This document shows positions 15,742 to 24,287 of a stretch of 64,000 nucleotides of DNA, piece by piece. Source of the DNA: Marinobacter sp. ATCH36 (GTDB lineage: Bacteria; Pseudomonadota; Gammaproteobacteria; Pseudomonadales; Oleiphilaceae); contig NZ_JAMJPL010000009.1 in assembly GCF_023555055.1 (NCBI RefSeq), positions 1 through 64,000 on the forward strand. The letters are read 5' to 3'. The position numbers and the translations under genes were made by a program. How positions within the stretch are numbered: position 1 is the first letter of the stretch; each line of letters begins with the position of its first letter. Below the pieces are notes generated by a model. It was not told the DNA's origin. It was given only the letters and a program-made list of their open reading frames with translations, and did not search any database.

Positions 15742-16434
15742 TTAATTTTCAAACAAACAGTTCACATTCAGGCTGGCCGACAGCGTTTTCGGATCTGCGC
15801 TCTCCTGCCAAGGCAAGACGCCCATAAAAGGAGCAGACAAATGATTGACAAGATATTCCAGGGTTTCCTGCTCACAATCCATAGCCTCCTGAACCGGGCG
15901 GTTGGCAACCCAACCGGCCACTGTCAGGCCATCGCGGCGGATGGCCTCTGCTGTTAACAGCGCGTGGTTGATACAGCCAAGCTTCAGGGGCACCACCAGA
16001 ATGACGGGCATTTGCAGTGCCCCCGGCACTGCAGCATAGGTTTCACGGTCATTAAGGGGCACCCGCCAGCCACCGGCGCCCTCGACCAGAAGCAGGTCTG
16101 CCGGCCGCATCTGCAGGCCGCGACAGAAGCCGACCAGGCGCTCTGCCGTAATGGTCCGGCCAGCATGGGCCGCTGCGACATGGGGTGCAATGGCAGGCTT
16201 CAGCGCGACCGGATTGATCTGGTCATAACCCAGGGACTCAGACATTGCCTTCATCAATATCAGCGCATCTTCGTTACGCAGACCGTCGGGTGTTTCATCA
16301 CAGCCCGACGCTACCGGCTTCATGGCCAGTGTACGTTTACCGAGGGCCGCTGCCGCCTCGAGAATGGCTGCCGATACTATGGTTTTGCCAACGCCCGTGT
16401 CCGTGCCTGTTACGAAATAGCTTTTTCTGGCCAT
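15742..16434 (-). CDS. bioD: Dethiobiotin synthetase
   Basis: A 230-aa ATP-dependent carboxylase that closes the ureido ring of dethiobiotin from diaminopelargonate. The P-loop is FVTGTDTGVGKT at residues 7-18; MKPVASGCDET and VEGAGGWRVPL match substrate and magnesium motifs. It is the last gene of the bioB-bioF-bioC-bioD operon, 19 bp after bioC. Confidence 0.96.
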   Translation of the reverse strand: MARKSYFVTGTDTGVGKTIVSAAILEAAAALGKRTLAMKPVASGCDETPDGLRNEDALILMKAMSESLGYDQINPVALKPAIAPHVAAAHAGRTITAERLVGFCRGLQMRPADLLLVEGAGGWRVPLNDRETYAAVPGALQMPVILVVPLKLGCINHALLTAEAIRRDGLTVAGWVANRPVQEAMDCEQETLEYLVNHLSAPFMGVLPWQESADPKTLSASLNVNCLFEN

Positions 16435-16453
16435 TGCCCAGAGAACTCCGATA

Positions 16454-17284
16454 TCAGCCCGGCAGTCGGCACGTCAGCCATGCTGCCTGGTAGGTTGCGT
16501 AGACCAGCCCGTCACGCCCTTTCGGGTAGTGATGGCACATGGCCCGTAAACGGCCCGGCGCGGTTGCATTGCGACGACGCAACGAACCCTTGAAACCGGC
16601 CCCGATGGCTTTCAGTTCTGCCAGCAGGGCCGTGGGTGAAGGATAATCCAGTGCTATCGACTCGGTGGTAATACGAGCACCCGGCAGAACCGCAAGGGCT
16701 TGCCCGCGAAAAGCGGTTTCCGTCTCAAAGCGGTTAACATGCTCATGCTCCGGATCAGCCTTGCGCCACGCGTCCCTCAATTCATCCAGGGTGCCATCCA
16801 GCAGGGTTGAAATCACCAACTGCCCGCCAGGCCGCAGAACCCGACGGCATTCTGCCAGCACATTGGCGGAATGGCTGCACCACTGAATCATCAGGTTACT
16901 GAAAACGACGTCCATGCTGTCGTCTGCCAGCGGCAGGGACTCTGCATCGGCAACGATCCAGCGAATTCCGGGTGCGCCGGCAGCCTGTGCATAGTCGAGC
17001 ATACCCGGCGACAGGTCAGCACCGGTTACGACACCGCCGGACCGGCCTGCCAGCTCAGCCAGTTGCCCGGTAAACCAGCCTGTGCCGCACCCCAGGTCAA
17101 GTACCCGGCAATCAACCCCGATTTCTCGCAAACAGGCCTGCTCCTGCAACCGGTCAACCATCACCTGGCCCATGTACCGCTGCAGGCGGGCAGCCGGATT
17201 GTAGGTTCCCGATGCCGCACCGAAGTCCCTCGCGATGGCTGTTTTGGCAGGAGCCCCGGCCGGGGGATTTGTCAGGTTAGCCAT
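16454..17284 (-). CDS. bioC: Malonyl-ACP O-methyltransferase
   Basis: A 276-aa SAM-dependent methyltransferase that methylates malonyl-ACP so the pimeloyl chain can be built by fatty-acid synthase. The SAM-binding motif I is VLDLGCGTGWFTGQLA; further motifs include VVFSNLMIQWC. It lies between bioF and bioD. BioC usually needs a matching pimeloyl-ACP methyl ester esterase (BioH or equivalent), but none is encoded in this operon. Confidence 0.94.
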   Translation of the reverse strand: MANLTNPPAGAPAKTAIARDFGAASGTYNPAARLQRYMGQVMVDRLQEQACLREIGVDCRVLDLGCGTGWFTGQLAELAGRSGGVVTGADLSPGMLDYAQAAGAPGIRWIVADAESLPLADDSMDVVFSNLMIQWCSHSANVLAECRRVLRPGGQLVISTLLDGTLDELRDAWRKADPEHEHVNRFETETAFRGQALAVLPGARITTESIALDYPSPTALLAELKAIGAGFKGSLRRRNATAPGRLRAMCHHYPKGRDGLVYATYQAAWLTCRLPG

Positions 17285-17352
17285 TAATCCCCCTCACCAA
17301 GAACAAACCGGCGAATCGAATCAAGGCATTGCACGGCCGCATTTCCCCTGGT

Positions 17353-18531
17353 TCATACGACCTCGGAAGACGGCCGTTTTAGCAATGGGCGGCAGTCTGC
17401 AAGTGCCGCCAGCAGCTTGCGCAGATCCGCCACCGAATGAGCTGCGCTGAGTGTGACCCGCAGGCGGGCTTCACCTTCCGGCACAGTGGGGGGCCTGATG
17501 GCAGTTACCATCAGGCCCTTTTGTTCCAGATCCTCGCTCAGAGCCAGGGCGGACCAGTTGTCGCCCACCATGATCGGTTGTATGGGGGTGCAGGATGGCA
17601 TCAGTTCATAGCCCAGCGCGGAGGCGCCACGGCGGAACTCACGTATCAGCGACTGCAGGTGGGTGCGGCGGCTGTGCTCCTGTTCGATCAGATCGAGGCT
17701 GGCGCAGGTCGCCAGGGCAATGGCCGGGGGCATGGCCGTGGTGTAGATATAGGTCCGGGCTTTCTGAACCAGATAATCCATCAGCAATTCCGGGCCGGCA
17801 ACGAACGCGCCGCTGGTACCGACTGCCTTGCCCAGTGTTCCAATCAGCACCGGTACATCCTGTTCCGACAACCCCAGCTCTGCCAGACTGCCCCGCCCCT
17901 GGGGGCCAAGCACCCCCACACCGTGGGCATCGTCTACGACCAGAAGCGCATCGTGCACGCGACACAGAGCCGCAAGCTCCTTCAGAGGCGCGATGTCTCC
18001 ATCCATACTGAACACGCCATCTGTCACCACCAGTTTATGGCCCCCGGTCGTCGCCAGCATGTCGGCCAGAGCTTCCGTATCCCCGTGAGGATAGCGCCGA
18101 ACCCTGGCACGGCTGAGAATGCAGCCGTCGATGATGGAGGCATGATTGAGGCGATCCGAAAAGATGGTGTCACCACGGCCGGCCAATGCGGATAGCACGC
18201 CCATATTGGCCATGTAACCGGTGGAGAAAAATAATGCCGCGCTGCGAAGTGTGAACGCTGCCAACCGGGCTTCCAACTGGTGATGGCCATCATGATGCCC
18301 GCAGATAAGGTGGGAAGCAGCTCCGCCGAGACCGGTTTGAGGCATGGCATCGGTAGCGGCACGGATAATATCGGGGTGATTGGCCAGCCCCAGATAGTCG
18401 TTGCTGCAGAAAGACAACAGCGGCACCCCATCGGAAACAAGCTGCGGCTGCTGCGGCCCGCTGATCAGCCGGCGGGTGCGGTAAAGCCCCGCCTGCTTCC
18501 GGGTTTCAAGCTCGGCTGCAAAATCACGCAT
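17353..18531 (-). CDS. bioF: 8-amino-7-oxononanoate synthase
   Basis: A 392-aa PLP-dependent alpha-oxoamine synthase joining pimeloyl-thioester and L-alanine. Family motifs include FCSNDYLGLANHP, the aspartate in VVDDAHGVGVLG, and the PLP lysine in LIGTLGKAVGTSGAF. It lies 19 bp after bioB. In many relatives bioH follows bioF; here only 68 bp separate bioF from bioC. Confidence 0.96.
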   Translation of the reverse strand: MRDFAAELETRKQAGLYRTRRLISGPQQPQLVSDGVPLLSFCSNDYLGLANHPDIIRAATDAMPQTGLGGAASHLICGHHDGHHQLEARLAAFTLRSAALFFSTGYMANMGVLSALAGRGDTIFSDRLNHASIIDGCILSRARVRRYPHGDTEALADMLATTGGHKLVVTDGVFSMDGDIAPLKELAALCRVHDALLVVDDAHGVGVLGPQGRGSLAELGLSEQDVPVLIGTLGKAVGTSGAFVAGPELLMDYLVQKARTYIYTTAMPPAIALATCASLDLIEQEHSRRTHLQSLIREFRRGASALGYELMPSCTPIQPIMVGDNWSALALSEDLEQKGLMVTAIRPPTVPEGEARLRVTLSAAHSVADLRKLLAALADCRPLLKRPSSEVV

Positions 18532-18550
18532 GATCAGCCCTCACCGACGG

Positions 18551-19621
18551 TCATGCAGATTCGCGGGTAGCGTCGTAGAACATGTGGTGGGTCTGCTCGT
18601 ATTCCACTGCCTCGGTAATGGCCTCTTCCGCTTCCTGCTCCGAGCAGGCCTGCTCCCGTTCTTCAGGGCGAATGCCCAGACGCTTGAACAGCTCACGGTC
18701 GGCATCGGCCTCGGGGTTATTCGTAGTCAGCAGTTTTTCGCCATAAAAGATCGAGTTGGCACCGGCCAGGAAGCACAGGGACTGCATCTGCTCGTTCATG
18801 TTCTCCCGGCCGGCAGACAGGCGCACGTGGGAGGCCGGCATCATGATGCGAGCCACGGCGATGGTACGGATGAACTCGAACGGATCCAGGTCTTCCACAT
18901 TTTCCATTGGCGTGCCCGGCACCTTCACCAGCATGTTGACCGGTACACTCTCCGGGTGGTGGGGCAGGTTCGCCAGTTGAACCAGCAGACCGACGCGGTC
19001 GTCGGGGTCTTCCCCCATGCCCACGATACCGCCACAACAGACTTTCATGCCCGCATTACGGACATTCTCAAGGGTATCCAGCCGGTCCTGATAGGTTCGG
19101 GTGGTAATGATGTGGCTGTAGTACTTCTCGGACGTGTCCAGATTGTGGTTGTAGTAATCCAGACCCGCATTCGCCAGTTCATCGGCCTGTTCCTGCTGCA
19201 ACATACCCAGGGTCATACAGGTTTCCAGGCCCAGGGATTTCACCTGGCGGACCATATCCACCACGTACCCCATGTCCTTCTTCGAGGGGCTACGCCAGGC
19301 CGCACCCATACAGAAACGGGACGCGCCTTTCGACTTCGCGGCCTTCGCCTCGGCAACCACCTTTTCAATCTCCAGCAGCTTTTCCTTTTCCAGGCCAGTA
19401 TTGTAATGGCCGCTCTGAGGGCAGTACTTGCAATCTTCCGGGCAGGCACCGGTCTTTATGGACAACAGCGTACTGATCTGCACTTCGTTGGGGTCGAAAT
19501 GTTCCCGGTGCACGCTCTGGGCACGGAACATCAGGTCGTTGAATGGCAGCTCGAACAGTGCGCGGGCTTCCTGCATTGTCCAGTCGTGGCGGGCTGTTGT
19601 GGATGGAGCGGTGGCAGTCAT
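18551..19621 (-). CDS. bioB: Biotin synthase
   Basis: A 356-aa radical-SAM enzyme inserting sulfur into dethiobiotin. The radical-SAM cluster motif is CPEDCKYCPQSGHY (C-x3-C-x2-C), and the YYNHNLDTS and GGIVGMGE motifs are conserved. The start ATG 19621 has an AGGA site upstream. It is the first gene of the operon, with a promoter at 19671-19698 whose -35 lies in a BirA-type operator. Confidence 0.97.
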   Translation of the reverse strand: MTATAPSTTARHDWTMQEARALFELPFNDLMFRAQSVHREHFDPNEVQISTLLSIKTGACPEDCKYCPQSGHYNTGLEKEKLLEIEKVVAEAKAAKSKGASRFCMGAAWRSPSKKDMGYVVDMVRQVKSLGLETCMTLGMLQQEQADELANAGLDYYNHNLDTSEKYYSHIITTRTYQDRLDTLENVRNAGMKVCCGGIVGMGEDPDDRVGLLVQLANLPHHPESVPVNMLVKVPGTPMENVEDLDPFEFIRTIAVARIMMPASHVRLSAGRENMNEQMQSLCFLAGANSIFYGEKLLTTNNPEADADRELFKRLGIRPEEREQACSEQEAEEAITEAVEYEQTHHMFYDATRESA

Positions 19622-19670
19622 GATTCAGTCCTGTTAACTTTACCGGGATTCTGGTTTACGGATGAAACAG

Positions 19671-19698
19671 ATGATAAAGGGACTGAGATCGCTGTCAA
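19671..19698 (-). promoter_or_regulatory. bioB promoter
   Basis: On the minus strand, TTGACA (19693-19698) and TATCAT (19671-19676) are separated by 16 bp. The -35 hexamer lies inside the promoter-proximal half of the BirA-like operator, so repressor binding would block RNA polymerase. Confidence 0.75.
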
Positions 19699-19724
19699 CC
19701 TTGTTAGCACCAAAGGTTAACAGC
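19691..19724. promoter_or_regulatory. BirA-type biotin operator
   Basis: A 10-bp inverted repeat GCTGTCAACC / GGTTAACAGC (one mismatch) with a 14-bp spacer. It has the form of the E. coli bio operator bound by biotinyl-AMP-loaded BirA. It overlaps the bioB promoter and lies 31 bp upstream of the probable comF start on the other strand, so it might affect comF as well. birA itself is not in the window. Confidence 0.75.
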
Positions 19725-19754
19725 AGGGAATGGATTCACACCTCTGCGAAAATC

Positions 19755-20450
19755 ATGCAGGGCCTTTCGCCATCCGGTGGCGGTCAGTGCGTCGCCTGCC
19801 TGGCATCGAACGCCCGCTTCGGACTCTGCGATCCCTGCCGGCTGGATTTACCGGCCAATCACTGGCATTGCCGTTGCTGCGCCCTGCCCCTGGCATTAGC
19901 CGGCAATGAGACACTTTGCGGCCAATGTCTGCAGGACCCTCCACCGTTCAGCCGGGTGATTGCGCCCTGGCGTTACCGCTTCCCGGTCGATGGCATGATC
20001 CAGCGTTACAAATACAACGGCCAACGAGCGTTCGCCCGGCCGCTGATCAATGACTTCGCGGGACATCTCATGTCGATTCTGGACGCCAACCCGGAACGGC
20101 GGCCGGATTTGCTGGTTGCCAGCCCGATGCACCCCGCCCGCCTGCGAAAGCGGGGTTTCAACCAGGCAGCGGATATCGCTGAGCAGGTCGGCAAACAGTC
20201 TGGTATTCCATGGACGACAGACCTGGTTACCAGGAACCGGCGCACTCGCCCCCAGCGGGGGCTGAACCGGGCGGAACGATTGGCGAATCTGCGGGGCATT
20301 TACCAGGTCACCCGCCCACCGCCTCCGCGAATAGCCATTGTCGATGACGTGGTAACAACGGGTGCTACCGCACGGAGCCTGACCGAAGCCCTGCTGGATG
20401 CCGGCGCGGTGGATGTTCAGATCTGGGCTCTGGCAAGAACCCCGGGTTAA
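19755..20450 (+). CDS. comF: ComF family phosphoribosyltransferase-like protein
   Basis: A 231-aa protein with an N-terminal zinc-finger region (CVACL, CDPCR, CRCC, CGQC) and a C-terminal phosphoribosyltransferase fold with the PRPP-type loop IAIVDDVVTTGATA. ComF/GntX proteins are linked to DNA uptake or use of DNA as nutrient. The start ATG 19755 fits the family N-terminus; in-frame codons further upstream would run through the BirA operator. It is divergent from bioB, the usual gammaproteobacterial arrangement. Confidence 0.88.
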   Translation: MQGLSPSGGGQCVACLASNARFGLCDPCRLDLPANHWHCRCCALPLALAGNETLCGQCLQDPPPFSRVIAPWRYRFPVDGMIQRYKYNGQRAFARPLINDFAGHLMSILDANPERRPDLLVASPMHPARLRKRGFNQAADIAEQVGKQSGIPWTTDLVTRNRRTRPQRGLNRAERLANLRGIYQVTRPPPPRIAIVDDVVTTGATARSLTEALLDAGAVDVQIWALARTPG

Positions 20451-20461
20451 CCGGCAAGAGG

Positions 20462-21577
20462 TCAGTCACTGAACTTTGCAGCCACCTCTTCGGCAATAGC
20501 CAGGCACGCTGTCAGCCCGGGAGACTCAATGCCAAACAGATGCACCAACCCGGGAATGCCATGCTCTGCCTCACCAGCGATACGAAAATCCGCAAATCCG
20601 CCATCCGGTCCTGCCAGCTTGGGGCGAATACCGGCGTAAGCTGGCTGCAGACGGGTTGCGTCAAGGCCGGGCCACCAACAGCTAATACTGTCAGCAAACG
20701 CTAGTGCACGGCCCGGATCCACCGAGAAATCCGCCCGTTCTATCCACTGTACATCCGGCCCGAACCTTGCCTGGCCGGCCAGATCCAGGGTCAGGTGAAC
20801 ACCCAGGCCGCCCGGTTCCGGGACCGGGTAGACAAGTGAACTGAACGGGTGTCGACCGGAATAACTGAAATAAACCCCGCGGGCCAGCCACTGTTGCGGG
20901 ACGGCTGTCCGGGGAAACCCCTCCCATCCGAATGCCAGCGGAACCGCATCCAGGCCAGCGGCATTCACCACACGCCGGGCAATCAGGTCACACGGGGCCT
21001 GACCGCCTACCCGCAAGCAATGTTGGCCTCCGCGGGTTGTCGCGGACTCAACGGGCGCATAGCAGGCAAGCTGACCGCCATAATCCTCAAGGTCTCCAAG
21101 CAACGCCAGCATGACGCCATGGCTATCAACAATTCCGGTTTCAGGAGAGTACAGCGCTTCATCAGCAACCACCCCGGGCAGTGCCGCCTGCAACGATTCG
21201 CGGCCCACACTTCGCAGCGCAACACCGTTACGTTCAGCCTGCTGGCCGATATCACTGAGCTTCTCCTGCTGGGCCGGGCCTCTGGCGACAATCCACTTGC
21301 CGGTCTTACGGTGGGCAATATGGCGTTGAAAGCAATAATCGTAGAGCAGGTGCCGGCCACGAACGCACAATCTCGCCTTGGCGGAGTTCTCGGGGTAGTA
21401 GATGCCGGCGTGGATCACCTCACTGTTACGGGATGACAGTCCCTCCCCGAAGTGCCCATTGGCTTCCAGCACCAGCACTTCGCTACCCTCGATAGCCAGC
21501 TGTCTGGCAACGGCAAGGCCGACAATGCCGGCTCCGATCACGACCGTATCTGCCTGTAGTAGTTCTGTGTCCGTCAT
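20462..21577 (-). CDS. FAD-dependent oxidoreductase, L-2-hydroxyglutarate oxidase-like
   Basis: A 371-aa DAO-family flavoprotein. The N-terminal FAD-binding Rossmann motif is VVIGAGIVGLAVARQLA with the following acidic residue in LVLEAN. HFGEGLSSRNSEVIHAGIYYP closely follows the LhgO/L2HGDH pattern. The C-terminal LFGIESPGLTACLAIAE is also typical. It probably oxidises L-2-hydroxyglutarate or a related 2-hydroxyacid and passes electrons to the quinone pool. It converges on comF with a 12-bp gap. Confidence 0.8.
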   Translation of the reverse strand: MTDTELLQADTVVIGAGIVGLAVARQLAIEGSEVLVLEANGHFGEGLSSRNSEVIHAGIYYPENSAKARLCVRGRHLLYDYCFQRHIAHRKTGKWIVARGPAQQEKLSDIGQQAERNGVALRSVGRESLQAALPGVVADEALYSPETGIVDSHGVMLALLGDLEDYGGQLACYAPVESATTRGGQHCLRVGGQAPCDLIARRVVNAAGLDAVPLAFGWEGFPRTAVPQQWLARGVYFSYSGRHPFSSLVYPVPEPGGLGVHLTLDLAGQARFGPDVQWIERADFSVDPGRALAFADSISCWWPGLDATRLQPAYAGIRPKLAGPDGGFADFRIAGEAEHGIPGLVHLFGIESPGLTACLAIAEEVAAKFSD

Positions 21578-21690
21578 CGGAATTAAAGTTACCTTGTGCC
21601 TGTCTGTGTGAGTTTGCCGGAATCGCGTTACTGTGACGGCGCTGAAACGTTATACTTGCGCCAGAAAACAGGTGCACGGAGCAGGGAACG

Positions 21691-22113
21691 ATGTCTGACA
21701 GGAAGCAGTTTATAATTGTAATGGTGGTAGCGGCCATATTTGTTGGCTGGCTTGGATGGCGTGGCTTTGAGGTCATCAGCCTCAACCAGGAGCTGAGGGC
21801 CGACGATATGGTAGCCAACTATCCCTATCAACACCGGGTGTTGAGGGTGGAGGGAAGCACTGCCATCATGAGCTCCCTGCGATCCCACCAGACATCGACC
21901 CATGATGCACTGAGCATCATTTTCCCCAGCATGCGCAGCCTTGGCGACAACCACCGGGACTGGCAACGGGCAGAGCGTGAGCTGGCCCAGGTTCAGGCCA
22001 GGGCCGGCGACATTGTCCTCAGCGCTCCCGGCGTGGACCGGGTTCGCTGGGAGCTGGACGAAAACTGGTACCATCTTGCCCGGATGCAGGCCCAACAAAG
22101 TTCGAGACGCTGA
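21691..22113 (+). CDS. Small single-span membrane protein upstream of srkA
   Basis: A 140-aa protein not assigned to a known family. One N-terminal transmembrane helix (about residues 7-25, FIIVMVVAAIFVGWLGW) is followed by a ~110-residue, probably periplasmic, domain with conserved-looking LRSHQTSTHDALSIIFP and a charged helix RDWQRAERELAQVQARAGD. Nine bases separate it from srkA, so they are probably co-transcribed. A possible -10 TATACT lies about 40 bp upstream. Confidence 0.65.
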   Translation: MSDRKQFIIVMVVAAIFVGWLGWRGFEVISLNQELRADDMVANYPYQHRVLRVEGSTAIMSSLRSHQTSTHDALSIIFPSMRSLGDNHRDWQRAERELAQVQARAGDIVLSAPGVDRVRWELDENWYHLARMQAQQSSRR

Positions 22114-22122
22114 AGCCTATTT

Positions 22123-23124
22123 ATGACCGAAATCTCCAGCCATCCTTACGACACTCTCAAACCCGATAAAATACTTGACGCCATGGAGGATGCGGGGTTC
22201 ACGGTCAATGGTCGGCTGTTTGCCCTGAACAGCTACGAAAACCGTGTTTACCAGATTGGTATCGAGGACAAACCACCGGTGATTACCAAGTTTTACCGCC
22301 CGGGGCGCTGGAGCGAAGCCCAGATTCGCGAAGAACACGATTTTACCGCGCAGCTACTGGCCGCCGACATTCCTGTGGTGGCCCCCATGGTCATGCCGTC
22401 CGGAGATACCCTTGGCCGCTGCGATGACTTTCTGTTCGCAGTATTCCCCCAGCGGGGCGGTCAGGCCCCGGATACCAGTGTGACCGATACGCTTTACCGC
22501 CTTGGCCAGTGGCTTGGCCAGCTTCACAATATGGGCGACGCCGCCAGCTTTCGCCACCGTCCTGTTATGTCGGTACTCTCCGGCATCGAGCAAAACCACC
22601 GGTTCCTGACAGATAACCGCTGGGTGCCCGATGACCTCCGCCCGGCCTGGGATTCACTGATTCCGGACCTGATAGATCATTGCGCCCGCCGGATCGATGA
22701 CGCCGGCGAAGTTCACTCCCTGAGATTGCATGGGGACTGCCATGGCGGCAATATCCTCTGTCGGGAGGAGCAGATGCTGTTTGTCGATCTGGATGATTGC
22801 CGCACCGGGCCTGCCATTCAGGACCTCTGGTTGCTGCTGAACGGTGATGATATCGAGCGCGGGCAACAATTCGGCGAATTGCTGGAAGGCTATGAAATGT
22901 TCCGCGACTTTAACCGCCGCGAGCGGCACCTGATTGAACCCCTGCGCTGTTATCGGCAGATCTCCCATTGCACCTGGCTGGCAAAACGCTGGGATGATCC
23001 CGCCTTCCCGCGTTTCTTTCCATGGTTTGCCCAGCCACGCTTCTGGTCCGACCAGATTCTGTCGTTGCGGGAACAACTCGCCGCACTGCAGGCCCCTTCC
23101 ATTAACTTACCCGGCCAGTACTGA
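22123..23124 (+). CDS. srkA: Stress response kinase A
   Basis: A 333-aa aminoglycoside-phosphotransferase-fold Ser/Thr kinase (YihE/RdoA). E. coli SrkA counters MazF-mediated and oxidative stress cell death. The substrate-binding and catalytic motif is LRLHGDCHGGNIL, and the metal-binding motif is LFVDLDDCRTGP. The ribosome binding site is weak, consistent with coupling to the gene 9 bp upstream. It is flanked by two small membrane-anchored proteins. Confidence 0.93.
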   Translation: MTEISSHPYDTLKPDKILDAMEDAGFTVNGRLFALNSYENRVYQIGIEDKPPVITKFYRPGRWSEAQIREEHDFTAQLLAADIPVVAPMVMPSGDTLGRCDDFLFAVFPQRGGQAPDTSVTDTLYRLGQWLGQLHNMGDAASFRHRPVMSVLSGIEQNHRFLTDNRWVPDDLRPAWDSLIPDLIDHCARRIDDAGEVHSLRLHGDCHGGNILCREEQMLFVDLDDCRTGPAIQDLWLLLNGDDIERGQQFGELLEGYEMFRDFNRRERHLIEPLRCYRQISHCTWLAKRWDDPAFPRFFPWFAQPRFWSDQILSLREQLAALQAPSINLPGQY

Positions 23125-23156
23125 GGCCGGAAAACCGACAGACCGGAGACTTCCCG

Positions 23157-23528
23157 ATGAGCCAGAATGAGGCCAGATTCACGGTACGCAGCCTGATCGC
23201 GACAGCGATTGGCACTATTATCGTGACCGTACTTGTGCTGGAAGCCAGCGGCCGGATCGATCACTCCGACAACAAGGACCACGTACCGGTGGGCGAATTC
23301 GAAGCCATTCACGTTAAACCGGGTGAGGACTTCCGCATGTCACCCAAGTCTTCAGAGCTTCATGCCGCGTGTGAACAGGGGTATCTGGCCATCGCCGCCG
23401 ATACGGATCCCGATTTCCGCGGCATCCTTGTCGATTACAAAAACCGTGGTGTTCGCTGCAGCCGAGGCCCGGCTCCAGTGCACGAGCAGCCCTCCCGGGG
23501 AGGACAGGAGCCGGCGAACAATGAGTGA
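23157..23528 (+). CDS. Small membrane-anchored protein downstream of srkA
   Basis: A 123-aa protein of unknown function. An N-terminal transmembrane segment (about residues 11-29) precedes a hydrophilic domain with two cysteines (HAACEQGYLAIAAD and RGVRCSRG) that could form a disulfide in the periplasm. GGAG lies 10 bp upstream of the ATG. The end overlaps the cmoA start by 8 bp, so translation of cmoA may be coupled. Confidence 0.65.
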   Translation: MSQNEARFTVRSLIATAIGTIIVTVLVLEASGRIDHSDNKDHVPVGEFEAIHVKPGEDFRMSPKSSELHAACEQGYLAIAADTDPDFRGILVDYKNRGVRCSRGPAPVHEQPSRGGQEPANNE

Positions 23529-24276
23529 CGGCACCAGGAAGCCCGGACAGGCACTGGACCGGCTTTTCGCCAGCGAGCGTACAACGGAAGACTTTCGCTT
23601 CGACGCATCAGTCGCACGGGTGTTCCCGGACATGATTCGCCGCTCGGTGCCGGGCTACACCACCATCATCCCGATGATCGAGGTCATTACCGAGCAGTAC
23701 GCCCGCCCCGGCAGCCACTGCTACGACCTCGGCTGTTCCCTGGGTGCGTCCACCCTGGCGATGCGCCATGGTATTGGTGACCGGGACTGCACCCTGACTG
23801 GCGTGGATAATTCCGCCGCCATGATCGAACGCTGCGAACACTATATCGCCCTGGATGACCACCCTTTACCGGTCAGCCTGCGCTGCGAGGATATTCTGGA
23901 CACCTTTATCGACAAGGCGTCGGTAACCACACTGAATTTCACCCTGCAGTTTGTGGCACCGGAAAGGCGTGGGGAACTGATGGCACGGATTGCCGACGCC
24001 ACCCTGCCCGGTGGTGTACTGATCCTTTCCGAAAAAATCCGCTTTGAATCAGACGCTGAGCAGGCCATACAGACGCAACTCCATCACGAATTCAAGCGGG
24101 CCAACGGCTACTCTGATCTGGAGATCAGCCAGAAGCGATCCGCCCTGGAACAGGTCCTGATTCCAGAATCTCTGGCAGAGCATCGTCAACGACTGGCAGA
24201 GGCAGGCTTTGACCAGGTACTTGTGTGGTATCAGTGCTTCAATTTTGTCTCCATGCTCGCTATTAAATCGCCCTGA
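23521..24276 (+). CDS. cmoA: Carboxy-S-adenosyl-L-methionine synthase
   Basis: A 251-aa SAM-binding enzyme that converts SAM and prephenate to carboxy-SAM, the donor used by CmoB. The SAM site is CYDLGCSLGASTLAMRH; the family start is DRLFASERTTEDFRFDASVARVFPDMI in part. The start is ATG 23521; an open frame extends upstream but that region belongs to the preceding gene. It is followed 11 bp later by cmoB. Confidence 0.95.
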   Translation: MSDGTRKPGQALDRLFASERTTEDFRFDASVARVFPDMIRRSVPGYTTIIPMIEVITEQYARPGSHCYDLGCSLGASTLAMRHGIGDRDCTLTGVDNSAAMIERCEHYIALDDHPLPVSLRCEDILDTFIDKASVTTLNFTLQFVAPERRGELMARIADATLPGGVLILSEKIRFESDAEQAIQTQLHHEFKRANGYSDLEISQKRSALEQVLIPESLAEHRQRLAEAGFDQVLVWYQCFNFVSMLAIKSP

Positions 24277-24287
24277 ACGGAGCCTTC

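Noticed and set aside
18530..19720. A 396-codon open frame antisense to bioB.
   Set aside because: bioB is unambiguous on the other strand; the product has the His/Gln-rich composition typical of antisense frames.
23233..23520. N-terminal extension of cmoA by 96 codons.
   Set aside because: The region encodes the small membrane protein in another frame; CmoA homology begins at the ATG at 23521.
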